In this document: positions 34,582-43,885 of the stretch, one piece after another
Position numbering within the stretch: the stretch's first letter is position 1
Layout of the letters: every line of letters begins with the position of its first letter
Assembly (NCBI GenBank): GCA_963740765.1
Contig: CAVUFN010000016.1
Coordinates: 620,001 to 684,000 of the forward strand
Direction: 5' to 3'
Length of the DNA: 64,000 nt
DNA from: DATLGB01 sp963740765
GTDB lineage: Bacteria > Actinomycetota > Thermoleophilia > Solirubrobacterales > Solirubrobacteraceae
Translations under genes and position numbers: made by a program
Notes under the pieces: generated by a model
What the model saw: only the letters and a program-made list of their open reading frames with translations
The model's database searches: none
What the model was told of the DNA's origin: nothing

Positions 34582-35714
34582 CCGTCTGGACGCGGCGCTA
34601 CGGGGACCGCGTCGTCGGAGTGCTCGTCGCGGTGCTCGGCATCGTCGTCGTCGCGACCAGCAAGGACGCCGAAGGCCCGCTGTGGGGCAACGTGCTGCTG
34701 ATGCTCGCCTACGGCGGGCTACTGGCCGCGCGCCACCGGGCGCCCGTCGCCGCCGCCTTCGGCTTCCTGGTCGTGATCATCGTGATGTCGCTGGCGCTGA
34801 TCCCGGCGCCGCGCGCGGCGGTCGTGTTCTTCGGGCTGCTGTTGTTCTCCTACAGCGCGGGCGCCAGCCGCGAGCGGATCCTGGCCGTCTGGTTCATGCC
34901 GGCGCTCCTGGTCGACATCACCCTGGCCAACCTCACCTACGAGGGGACGACGGTCAGCGACTACATCTTCCCTGCCGCGATCTCCCTCGCCGCCTACGGC
35001 GCCGGCCGCAACGCCGTCGTCCGCGGGGCGCTCGCCGCCGAGCTGCACGAGGCCGCGCTGCGCGCGGAGGAGGCGCAGGTCGCCGAGGAGCGCCGTGCCG
35101 TGGCCGTCGAGCGCCGCCGGATCGCCCGCGAGATGCACGACGTGGTCGCCCACTCGATCAGCATCATGGTCGTCCAGGCCGGTGGAGCGCGGCGGATCAT
35201 GGAGCGCGATCCCGAGCGTGCCGCCGCGGCGGCGGCGGCGATCGAGAAGACCGGCCGGGACACGCTGATCGAGATGCGCCGGCTGCTCGGCGTCATGCAT
35301 CCCGACGCGACGCCGGCCGACCTCGAGCCGAGCCCGACGCTCGGCGACCTCGCCAGCCTGTGCGCCCGCTACGAGGCCGGCCTGCGGGTGGTCGGCCATC
35401 CGCAGCCGCTCCCGTCCGGGCTGGAGGTCGGCGCCTACCGCGTCGTCCAGGAGGCGCTGGAGGACGTCCGCCGCGTCACACCAGGCGCCCACGCCGAGGT
35501 GTCCGTCGAGTGGACGCCGGTCGCGCTGACCATCCGCGTCGGCGACGACCGCCCCTACGCCGGCGCACTGCTCGTCGGCGTGCGCGAGCGTGTCGACCTT
35601 TACGGCGGCACCGCCACGACCGGTCCGCGCCCCACCGGCGAGGGTCATCAGATCGAAGTGCGCTTTCCTCTACAGACCGACCTGGTCCTCACGTCACCAA
35701 GGAGCTCTCCATGA
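34578..35714 (+). CDS. Sensor histidine kinase, NarL-type, degenerate ATP site
   Basis: 378 residues from GTG 34578. Four or five spans (10-145) precede HisKA_3 with His187 in EMHDVVAHS. The N box is YRVVQEALEDVRRV, with Asp where Asn should be, and the G region IRVGDDRPYAGALLVGVRERV has lost DxGxG. It is the second of two adjacent kinases sharing one response regulator. Both carry the same kind of defect, which suggests a shared change in mechanism rather than random decay. Confidence 0.8.
   Translation: MTVWTRRYGDRVVGVLVAVLGIVVVATSKDAEGPLWGNVLLMLAYGGLLAARHRAPVAAAFGFLVVIIVMSLALIPAPRAAVVFFGLLLFSYSAGASRERILAVWFMPALLVDITLANLTYEGTTVSDYIFPAAISLAAYGAGRNAVVRGALAAELHEAALRAEEAQVAEERRAVAVERRRIAREMHDVVAHSISIMVVQAGGARRIMERDPERAAAAAAAIEKTGRDTLIEMRRLLGVMHPDATPADLEPSPTLGDLASLCARYEAGLRVVGHPQPLPSGLEVGAYRVVQEALEDVRRVTPGAHAEVSVEWTPVALTIRVGDDRPYAGALLVGVRERVDLYGGTATTGPRPTGEGHQIEVRFPLQTDLVLTSPRSSP
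35699..35704 (+). promoter_or_regulatory. Strong ribosome-binding site AAGGAG
   Basis: A full Shine-Dalgarno, 6 nt before ATG 35711 and inside the end of the kinase gene. It should make the regulator more abundant than the kinases; most genes in this window have no such site. Confidence 0.6.
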
Positions 35715-36385
35715 TTCGCATCCTCATCGCCGATGACCAGGCGCTCGTGAGAGCCGGGTTCAAGATGATCCTCGACGCGGAGGACGACCTGTCGATCGTC
35801 GGCGAGGCCGTCGACGGGCAGCAGGCCGTCGACATGGCGCGCAGGCTCAAGCCCGACGTCGTCCTGATGGACATCCGCATGCCCGAGCTGGACGGGATCG
35901 AGGCGACCCGCCGCATCGTCGATGCCGACGCCGAGACCAGCAAGGTCCTGATGCTCACGACGTTCGACCTCAACGAGTACGTCTACGAGGCGCTGCGCGC
36001 GGGCGCGTCGGGCTTCCTACTCAAGGATGTCCCGCCGGAGCAGCTGGCGGCCGGCATCCGTGTGGTCGCCGAGGGCGAGGCGCTGCTGGCGCCGTCGATC
36101 ACCAAGCGGCTCGTGCAGAAGTTCGCCGTCGCCGGTCCGCCCGAGCCCGTGCCGCCGCGCGGCTTCGACGAACTGACCGAGCGCGAGGAGGAGGTCTTCG
36201 GGCTGATCGCGCGCGGGCTCTCCAACGCGGAGATCGCCGCCGAGCTGATCGTCTCCGAGACGACGGTCAAGACGCACGTCGCCCGCGTGCTGATGAAGCT
36301 CGGCCTGCGCGACCGTGTGCAGGCCGTCGTCCTCGCGTACGAGTCAGGCATCGCTCAACCCTCCAACCGCTCGAGCAGGAGCTGA
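35711..36385 (+). CDS. NarL/FixJ-family response regulator
   Basis: 224 residues. The receiver domain has acidic pair Asp8/Asp9, phospho-acceptor Asp54 (VLMDIRMPELDG), Thr near 82 (MLTTFDL) and Lys in FLLKDVPPEQL. The LuxR-type HTH reads ELTEREEEVFGLIARGLSNAEIAAEL through VKTHVARVLMKLGLRDR. It should be driven by the two upstream kinases and probably controls the divergent ABC exporter unit. Its end overlaps the convergent selA end by 31 bp. Confidence 0.92.
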   Translation: MIRILIADDQALVRAGFKMILDAEDDLSIVGEAVDGQQAVDMARRLKPDVVLMDIRMPELDGIEATRRIVDADAETSKVLMLTTFDLNEYVYEALRAGASGFLLKDVPPEQLAAGIRVVAEGEALLAPSITKRLVQKFAVAGPPEPVPPRGFDELTEREEEVFGLIARGLSNAEIAAELIVSETTVKTHVARVLMKLGLRDRVQAVVLAYESGIAQPSNRSSRS

Positions 36386-37606
36386 CGCGCCGATTCGACC
36401 TCCGCGTCGCTGAGCGTCCGGGGATCGAGCAGCAGCCGGCCGTCCTCGACGCGGCCGAGCAGCGGCGGGTCGCCGGCGCGCAGGGCCGCCGCCCACGCGC
36501 CGGGCACGGCGACCGCCCAGCCGGGCAGGTCCGTGGTGGGCAGCGTGCCGCCGCCGGCGCGCCCGGCCGTCTGGACCAGCTCGCCGATCCCGTCCGCGAG
36601 CCGCTCCGCTCGCGCGCGTGTATCTCCTGTGAGCATCAGGGCGGTCGGCGTGCCGTCGACGTCGCGCAGGGTGGCAGCCAGCGCCGCGAGGGACAGCTTG
36701 TCGATCCGAAGGGCGCGCGCGAGCGGGTGCGCGCGCGCGAGCGCGACGGCCTGCGCCGTCCCGACGAGGATCCCGGCCTGCGGGCCGCCGAGCAGCTTGT
36801 CGCCCGAGAACGTGGTCAGCGCGGCCCCGGCAGCGACGCTGGCGGGGACGGTCGGCTCGTCGCCGACGGGCGCCAGAGCTCCCGAGCCGAGGTCATCGAT
36901 CACCGGGACGCCGAGGCCGACCAGGTCGGCCGTGCCCACCTCCTCGACGAACCCGGTCTGGCGGAAGTTGGCCTGGTGGACGCGCAGGATCGCGCCCGTG
37001 CGGTCGGTGATCGCCCGCTCGTAGTCGGCCCGGCGCGTCCGGTTCGTCGTCCCGACCTCGACGAGCCTCGCGCCGGCCTGGGCGACGACGTCGGGGATGC
37101 GGAAGCCGCCGCCGATCTCGACGAGCTGGCCGCGCGAGACCACGATCTCCCGGTCCTGCGCGAGCGCGGCGGCCGCGAGCAGGACCGCGCCGGCGCCGTT
37201 GTTGACCGCGAACCCCGCCTCGGCTCCGGTGTGGGCGCGGAGCGCCGCCTCGACGTGATCGTGCCGCGACCCGCGGCGACCGTCGTCGAGCCCGAGCTCG
37301 AGGTTCACATAGCCCGCCGCCGCCTCGGCCACCGCCGCCTGCGCGGGCCTCGGACAGCACCGCCCGGCCCAGCCCGGTGTGCAGGATCACGCCCGTCGCG
37401 TTGAGCACCCGCCGCAACGAGGGTCGCGCCGCGGCCTGCGCACGGGCGGCGAGGTCCGCCTCGGCGGGTGAGCCCGGGTTCCCCTCGAGCAGCTCCTCCC
37501 GCCGCGCGGCGATCACGGCCCGCGCCGCGGCCACCGCCACCCGGGGCGGCGCGTCGACCTGCGCAGCAAGCGCATCGACCGACGGGAGCGTGCGCAGATC
37601 GGCCAT
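36355..37606 (-). pseudogene. selA: L-seryl-tRNA(Sec) selenium transferase, 1-nt frameshift
   Basis: The N-terminal part (MADLRTLPSVDALAAQ through VLNATGVILHTGLGRAVLSEA) reads from ATG 37606 to about 37348. The rest, from AQAAVAEAAAGYVNLELG, reads to 36355 in another frame. Dropping one G from GGG at 37345-37347 joins them into a SelA of normal length, about 416 residues. The PLP lysine lies in TTFSGDKLLGGPQAG. The enzyme turns seryl-tRNA(Sec) into selenocysteyl-tRNA with selenophosphate. Every motif is intact, so a sequencing error is likely, but real loss cannot be excluded given the shortened SelB. Confidence 0.75.
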
Positions 37607-37616
37607 TGCGCGCGGA

Positions 37617-37622
37617 ACTTTA
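37617..37622 (-). promoter_or_regulatory. -10 hexamer TAAAGT for selA
   Basis: On the minus strand TAAAGT ends 10 nt before ATG 37606, with no ribosome-binding site between. Confidence 0.4.
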
Positions 37623-37672
37623 CCCTGCGTCCGCGTGCTGACTACCGGTGAACGAGACGATCCACTAATCAG

Positions 37673-37678
37673 TAGGTT
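37673..37678 (+). promoter_or_regulatory. -10 hexamer TAGGTT for the RTX-like gene
   Basis: TAGGTT ends 8 nt before GTG 37687, giving an almost leaderless transcript. Confidence 0.4.
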
Positions 37679-37686
37679 GCCGGATC

Positions 37687-39255
37687 GTGCGCAGATCTCT
37701 CACCGGCGCGGTGCTCACCGCTGCCCTTCTCATCCCGGCCTCGGCCGCTCAGGCGAGCTTCGTCTATCTGAACAGTTCCAGCCCGTACCGGGTCCCGCCC
37801 CGCTCGAACCTCACGTTCTTCGCGGACGAGGGCGAGACCAACAACCTGACCGTGACCAACGGGGCCAACGGCGCCCTCGTGCTCACCGATCCCGGCTCGA
37901 CGATCGAGACGTTCGGGAGCAGCGGTTGCGAGATCGACGGCACCGGTCACGTCGCTACGTGCACCCCGGCCGAGGCCACCCCCCCGCTGCTCCAGGTGAA
38001 CCTTGAGGACGGCGACGATTCCTTCACCGACGCCGCCAGCATCCCGTCGGAGACCGGCGTCACCCAGTGCTACTTCCAGAGCTGCACGGAGAGCTCACCC
38101 ACGGAGGTCTTCGACGTCATCACCACCGTCTATGTCTCCGGGGACGACGGGAACGACACCCTCACCGGCAACGACAACTCGGAGTCGTTCTACGCCGGCT
38201 TCGGCAACGACACGGTGCGCGCCAACGGCGGCGACGACTACATCCAGGACGTCGACCAGGCCGACGAGAGCCCGGCGGATCGTGAGCCCGGGGCCGGCGA
38301 CGACCACTTCTTCGGCGGCGCCGGCAGCGACTACCTCTCCGGCGGCGACGGCAACGACGAGCTGCGCGGCGAGGACGGCGACGACTTCCTGGCCGGCGAC
38401 CTCGGCTCGGACGTCATCGACGGTGGCGGCGGCTTCGACGGCGTCGGTTACTTCGAGCTCTACCGCTACAACGCGGACGGGTCCCGGATCAACGTGAAGC
38501 CGACGGATGCGGGCGCCACGGTCAACCTCGACGCCAACGCCCCCACCACCGGCAACGGCATCGACGGCGAGAACGACACCCTGGCGGGCATCGAGGACGT
38601 CGACGGCAGCTTCGCCTCGGACGTCCTCAACGGCTCCACCGTGAGCAACGTGCTGTACGGCAACGGCGGCAACGACCTGATCACGGGCGGCGCCGGCAAC
38701 GACAACCTGCAGGGCGGCGGCGGCGCTGACACGATCAACGCTCAGGATGGCGAGGTCGACGCCGTGGACTGCGGCGGCGGGATCAGCACGGACCGGGCGG
38801 CGGTCGACAACATCGACTCCGTCCGCAACTGCGGATCGGCCACCCTGGCCACCAACGTCGTCCCGGCCCCCGCGGGACCGGTGATCATTCGCGACCCGGC
38901 GGACACGGTCAAGGCCAAGCTCACCAAGCTGAAGGCGGCCAAGAAGGTCAAGGCCAAGAAGATCCGCAAGAACGGCAAGTACACCGCGTCGTTCACGCCC
39001 AACGAGCCCGGCAAGGCGGAAGGCGAGCTCGAGTCCAAGGCCGGCAAGAAGGCCCTGCGCTCGACGGTCGGATACGTGTCGCTGGCCAAGAAGGCCAGGA
39101 CCGCGACGGCCAACAAGAAGGTCACGCTCAAGCTGAAGATCAAGAAGTCGCTGCGCAGGCAGCTCAAGAAGCGCGAGAAGCTGCGGCTGACGATCCGGTT
39201 CACGGACGCCGGCGGCAACGTCACCACCCGCAAGGTCAACATCAAGCTGACCTAG
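37687..39255 (+). CDS. Secreted calcium-binding RTX-repeat protein
   Basis: 522 residues. Signal peptide MRRSLTGAVLTAALLIPASAAQA. Two blocks of GGxGxD nonapeptides follow: GDDGNDTLTGNDNSE and GGAGSDYLSGGDGNDELRGEDGDD near 155-240, and GNGGNDLITGGAGNDNLQGGGG near 322-350. These form Ca2+-binding beta rolls. The last 110 residues (KAKLTKLKAAKKVKAKK onward) are a Lys-rich beta domain like that at the end of the protein at 50586. There is no enzymatic domain; it is probably a surface or extracellular structural protein. Confidence 0.85.
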   Translation: MRRSLTGAVLTAALLIPASAAQASFVYLNSSSPYRVPPRSNLTFFADEGETNNLTVTNGANGALVLTDPGSTIETFGSSGCEIDGTGHVATCTPAEATPPLLQVNLEDGDDSFTDAASIPSETGVTQCYFQSCTESSPTEVFDVITTVYVSGDDGNDTLTGNDNSESFYAGFGNDTVRANGGDDYIQDVDQADESPADREPGAGDDHFFGGAGSDYLSGGDGNDELRGEDGDDFLAGDLGSDVIDGGGGFDGVGYFELYRYNADGSRINVKPTDAGATVNLDANAPTTGNGIDGENDTLAGIEDVDGSFASDVLNGSTVSNVLYGNGGNDLITGGAGNDNLQGGGGADTINAQDGEVDAVDCGGGISTDRAAVDNIDSVRNCGSATLATNVVPAPAGPVIIRDPADTVKAKLTKLKAAKKVKAKKIRKNGKYTASFTPNEPGKAEGELESKAGKKALRSTVGYVSLAKKARTATANKKVTLKLKIKKSLRRQLKKREKLRLTIRFTDAGGNVTTRKVNIKLT

Positions 39256-39269
39256 CCGCATCGGACGGA

Positions 39270-39297
39270 GGCGCCGCCGGTGCAAGCCGGCGGCGCC
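39270..39297. terminator. GC-rich hairpin after the RTX-like gene
   Basis: Perfect 11-bp arms (GGCGCCGCCGG and its complement) with a 6-nt loop, 14 nt after the stop and 9 nt before the -10 of the mutase gene. There is no U-run. It could end the upstream transcript or act as an operator for the downstream one. Confidence 0.45.
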
Positions 39298-39306
39298 CAC
39301 CGCCAA

Positions 39307-39312
39307 TAGCCT
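39307..39312 (+). promoter_or_regulatory. -10 hexamer TAGCCT, leaderless-type promoter
   Basis: TAGCCT ends exactly 6 nt before ATG 39319 of the mutase gene; this also argues for that ATG over TTG 39313. Confidence 0.5.
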
Positions 39313-39318
39313 TTGGGC

Positions 39319-40965
<1,647 letters not shown>

Positions 40966-40995
40966 TCGTCAGTGGACATGGCGCGTCGCCGCTGT

Positions 40996-41001
40996 TAGCG
41001 T
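40996..41001 (+). promoter_or_regulatory. -10 hexamer TAGCGT, leaderless-type promoter
   Basis: TAGCGT ends exactly 6 nt before ATG 41008 of the double-cupredoxin gene. Confidence 0.5.
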
Positions 41002-41007
41002 CGCGCC

Positions 41008-42090
41008 ATGACCGCTCGGAAGTCCGCGCTCGCCGTCCTCGCGATCGCCACCCTCACCGTGCCTGCCTCCGCTGTCGCCAAGACGCGGACCAAGACCGTG
41101 AACCTCGGCCCGCCCCCCGCGGTGAGCAAGGCCCTCGGGAAGGCGACGGGCGGCGTCCCCGCCGACGTCAACGCCTACTTCCCGGGGAAGACCACGATCC
41201 ACCCAGGTGACAAGGTCAAGTTCGTGCCCTTCGGGTTCCACGACGTCAGCATCCCCGCCAAGGGCGAGCAGCCGCCTTCCGTGATCGTCCCCACGGGCCA
41301 GAGCGCCGACGAGCAGGACGCGGCCGGCAACCCGTTCTGGTTCAACGGCCAGCCCCTGGTCGGCTTCAACCCGGCGCTCGTCACCGTGAACGGGTTCACG
41401 GGCAAGGCTGCGACGTTCAGCGCGGCCAAGGGCTACGAGACCGGGCTCCCGCTGGCCGACAAGCCCAAGCCGGCGATCGTGCGCTTCACCAAGAAGGGGA
41501 CCTACCGCTTCTACTGCGCGGTGCACCCGGGCATGGCCGGGACCGTCAAGGTCAAGAAGGGCAAGATCCCGTCCGCCAAGGCCGACGCGAAGCGCATCGC
41601 CAAGCAGGGCAAGGCGGCGGTGAGCGCCGCGAAGAAGCTGACCCAGGAGACCGTGCCGGCGAACCAGATGGCGCTCGGCGCGGCCGGCGCGGGCGGCGTC
41701 GAGCTGTTCGCGTTCCTGCCCCAGTCCCTCAGCGTCCCCGCCGGCACGACGGTCGGCTTCCAGATGCCCGCCGGCTCGCTCGAGATCCACACTGCGACGT
41801 CCGGGCCCGGGGACATCGAGGACGCCTCCAGCTACCTCGGGGGCCTGGCCAAGTCGTTCGAGTCCCCCGCGATCGCGGGCGCCGCCGTCTACCCGAGCGA
41901 CCCGCCGCCCGCCGTGCCCGAGCTCACCACGACCTCACACGGCAACGGCTTCGTCAACACCGGCGTGCTCGACACCGACGACGACTCGCCGCAGCCGGCG
42001 ACCAGTTCCATCAAGTTCACCCAGGCCGGGACGTTCACGCTCTATTGCCTCGTGCACCCCTTCATGGTCGGCACCGTCACCGTGCAGTAG
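41008..42090 (+). CDS. Secreted double-cupredoxin protein
   Basis: 360 residues. Signal peptide SALAVLAIATLTVPASAVA. Two plastocyanin-like domains: the first (about 55-185) has His78 (FGFHDV), Cys170, His173 and Met176 in FYCAVHPGMAGTV; the second (about 225-360) has His261, Cys347, His350 and Met353 in LYCLVHPFMVGTV. Each holds a complete type 1 copper set, so it should bind two coppers and move electrons outside the membrane. It overlaps the multicopper oxidase gene by 46 bp, which suggests tight coupling. Confidence 0.85.
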   Translation: MTARKSALAVLAIATLTVPASAVAKTRTKTVNLGPPPAVSKALGKATGGVPADVNAYFPGKTTIHPGDKVKFVPFGFHDVSIPAKGEQPPSVIVPTGQSADEQDAAGNPFWFNGQPLVGFNPALVTVNGFTGKAATFSAAKGYETGLPLADKPKPAIVRFTKKGTYRFYCAVHPGMAGTVKVKKGKIPSAKADAKRIAKQGKAAVSAAKKLTQETVPANQMALGAAGAGGVELFAFLPQSLSVPAGTTVGFQMPAGSLEIHTATSGPGDIEDASSYLGGLAKSFESPAIAGAAVYPSDPPPAVPELTTTSHGNGFVNTGVLDTDDDSPQPATSSIKFTQAGTFTLYCLVHPFMVGTVTVQ

Positions 42091-43013
42091 CGGCGCTGGC
42101 GCTGGCCGGGGCGGCGCTCGTGAGCGCCGCCCCGGCCGCCCATGCCCGCACCCGACACGTCTGGGTGGCTGCCGTCGACCGGACCTGGAACATGGTCCCC
42201 AACGGCCATGACGCGATCATGGACGTCGACTACAGCCCGGCGGAGACCGTCTTCGGGACGGTCGTCTACCGGCGCTTCACGCCCGGCTGGAAGCGCCCGC
42301 TCGACAACGCTGGCGGGCGAGGGCGGGCGTCGGGCAACCAGGACCTCGTCCCGGGGCCGCTGATCCGCGCGCGTGTCGGCGACCGCCTGCGCGTGCACTT
42401 CCTCAACCGCGACCACGCGTTCGGCCGCCCCCACTCGATGCACTTCCACGGGGTGCGCTACCGGCCCAGCTCGGACGGCTCGTACGTGCCGGGCGTGTCG
42501 GGCCAGGACGCCGAGGTGATGCCCGGTGATTCGTGGACGTACAAGCTCACCGCGCGCAGGCGTTCGCGCGGCGTCTGGCCGTATCACGACCATTCCCCGT
42601 CGATGCACGAGTCGATCGCGGGCGGCATGTACGGGATGCTCTCGATCCGCGGCCGGCGCCAGCCGCTGCCCGACCGCGAGTTCGAGGTCGTCTTCCAGGC
42701 GTCGCCCACCGGGACGTTCCAGACCATCGACCAGCGCGCGTTCGTCGGCAACACGCCGGTGTTCCGCTCGCGGGTCGGCGAGCTGGTGCAGTGGGACGTC
42801 ATGGCGATGGGCTCCGAGCACCACACCTTCCACGTCCACGGGCACGGCTGGCGCACGCCGGACGGGACGCCGATCGACACGCAGATCGTCGGGCCCGCCG
42901 AGTCGTTCGCGATCCGCTGGCGCGAGCGCGAGCCCGGCACCTGGCTCTACCACTGCCACGTCGAGCAGCACATGGAGGCCGGCATGATCGGGACCTACGA
43001 GGTGCAACGGTGA
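42045..43013 (+). CDS. Two-domain multicopper oxidase
   Basis: 322 residues. The best start is TTG 42045, which supplies a full signal peptide (RHRHRAVAALALAGAALVSAAPAAHA); no ATG or GTG fits before the hydrophobic core. All four copper motifs are present: MHFHG (His133/135), WPYHDHS (His181/183), FHVHGHGW (His263/265) and the HCHVEQHMEAGM block with Cys304, His305, His309 and Met314. At this size it is a two-domain enzyme of the small-laccase class, likely a trimer with inter-subunit trinuclear sites. The substrate could be Fe2+, Cu+ or phenolics. The nearby FTR1 permease favours a ferroxidase role, by inference. Confidence 0.85.
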   Translation: MPRAPLHGRHRHRAVAALALAGAALVSAAPAAHARTRHVWVAAVDRTWNMVPNGHDAIMDVDYSPAETVFGTVVYRRFTPGWKRPLDNAGGRGRASGNQDLVPGPLIRARVGDRLRVHFLNRDHAFGRPHSMHFHGVRYRPSSDGSYVPGVSGQDAEVMPGDSWTYKLTARRRSRGVWPYHDHSPSMHESIAGGMYGMLSIRGRRQPLPDREFEVVFQASPTGTFQTIDQRAFVGNTPVFRSRVGELVQWDVMAMGSEHHTFHVHGHGWRTPDGTPIDTQIVGPAESFAIRWREREPGTWLYHCHVEQHMEAGMIGTYEVQR

Positions 43014-43807
43014 TCGCGATGAGCGCGATGGTGGTCACGGCGGTGACCATCGGCTACGGCGACTACGACCCGGCCCGCGTGCAGGTGCTGGCCGGCGACA
43101 CGATCGCGTGGACCAACGACTCCGCGCGCAAGCACACCGTCACCGCAGACGACGGCAGCTTCGGCTCGGCGACCCTGTACCAGGGCGACAGCTACACGAT
43201 GGCCTTCACGGCGCCCGGCGTCGTGACCTACTACTGCAGGCAGCACGCCGACATGCGCGGCGAGGTGGACGTCGCGGGCCTGCTGCTCGACGCGCCGACG
43301 ACCGACGCCGCACCGGGGCGGGCCTACCCCCTGACAGGGCGTGCCGCGCTGCCCGAGGGGACCGACGTGACCGTCGAGGCCGAGCAGCCTGGCGGCGCCT
43401 TCGTGCCCGCGGGCGAGGCGACGGTGGCCGCGGACGGGTCGTTCACGGCTTCCGTCGTGCCTCGGACCTCCGGTCGCTATCGGGCCGTGGCCGGCGACAC
43501 CACCTCCGAGCCCGTCCCACTGATCGTCACCGACCACGCCATCACTGCTCAGATCGCCCGCCACGGCCGCGTGGTCGCCGTGCGCACCCAGGTCACCCCC
43601 GCGTCGCCGCACGCCGATGTCGTCCTCCAGCTGCGCCTCAGGCGGCGCTTCGGCTGGTGGCCGGTCCGCCATGCGCACCTCGACCGCACCTCCGCCGCGC
43701 GCTTCACGGTCCGCACCCGCCGCGCGTTGCGCGCACGGGTCGTCCTCACCCTGCCCGACCGCGCCACCGCGCTCGCCGTCAGCCCGACGCTTCGCGCCCG
43801 CGGCTGA
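43010..43807 (+). CDS. Cupredoxin-domain protein with C-terminal beta domain
   Basis: 265 residues from GTG 43010, overlapping the oxidase stop as GTGA. Plastocyanin-like residues 10-90 carry His42 (KHTVT), Cys76, His79 and Met82 in YYCRQHADM. The C-terminal 170 residues look like an Ig-type fold ending in a very Arg-rich strand (RRRFGWWPVRHAHLDR). No clear signal peptide is seen at this start, which is odd for a cupredoxin; export may depend on the coupled oxidase or on a different start. It is probably an electron partner of the oxidase. Confidence 0.75.
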   Translation: MIAMSAMVVTAVTIGYGDYDPARVQVLAGDTIAWTNDSARKHTVTADDGSFGSATLYQGDSYTMAFTAPGVVTYYCRQHADMRGEVDVAGLLLDAPTTDAAPGRAYPLTGRAALPEGTDVTVEAEQPGGAFVPAGEATVAADGSFTASVVPRTSGRYRAVAGDTTSEPVPLIVTDHAITAQIARHGRVVAVRTQVTPASPHADVVLQLRLRRRFGWWPVRHAHLDRTSAARFTVRTRRALRARVVLTLPDRATALAVSPTLRARG

Positions 43808-43851
43808 GCTCGAACCGCAGGGCGGTCTGCGTCGCTGACGAGGCGACGGTG

Positions 43852-43885
43852 TTAGGCTCCCCTAAGTGGTGTTAGGCTCCCCTAA
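43852..43885 (+). promoter_or_regulatory. Tandem TTAGG-N4-CCTAA operators
   Basis: TTAGGCTCCCCTAA occurs at 43852-43865 and again, identically, at 43872-43885, 20 bp apart, so on the same DNA face. The second copy ends at the start codon. The arms TTAGG/CCTAA are those of DtxR/IdeR-type iron sites, though their usual spacing is longer. The surrounding 17 bp is duplicated too. Iron-responsive repression of the EfeO-like/FTR1 genes is the natural reading. Confidence 0.6.
43873..43878 (+). promoter_or_regulatory. -10 hexamer TAGGCT within the second operator
   Basis: TAGGCT ends 7 nt before ATG 43886 and lies inside the second inverted repeat, so a bound repressor would block polymerase directly. 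The first copy holds the same hexamer 20 bp upstream. Confidence 0.5.

Noticed and set aside
28526..37686. A tRNA-Sec gene near selA or selB
   Set aside because: I looked for a long acceptor-arm tRNA with a TCA anticodon in the gaps beside both genes and saw none; the gaps are short and hold only promoter-like sequence.
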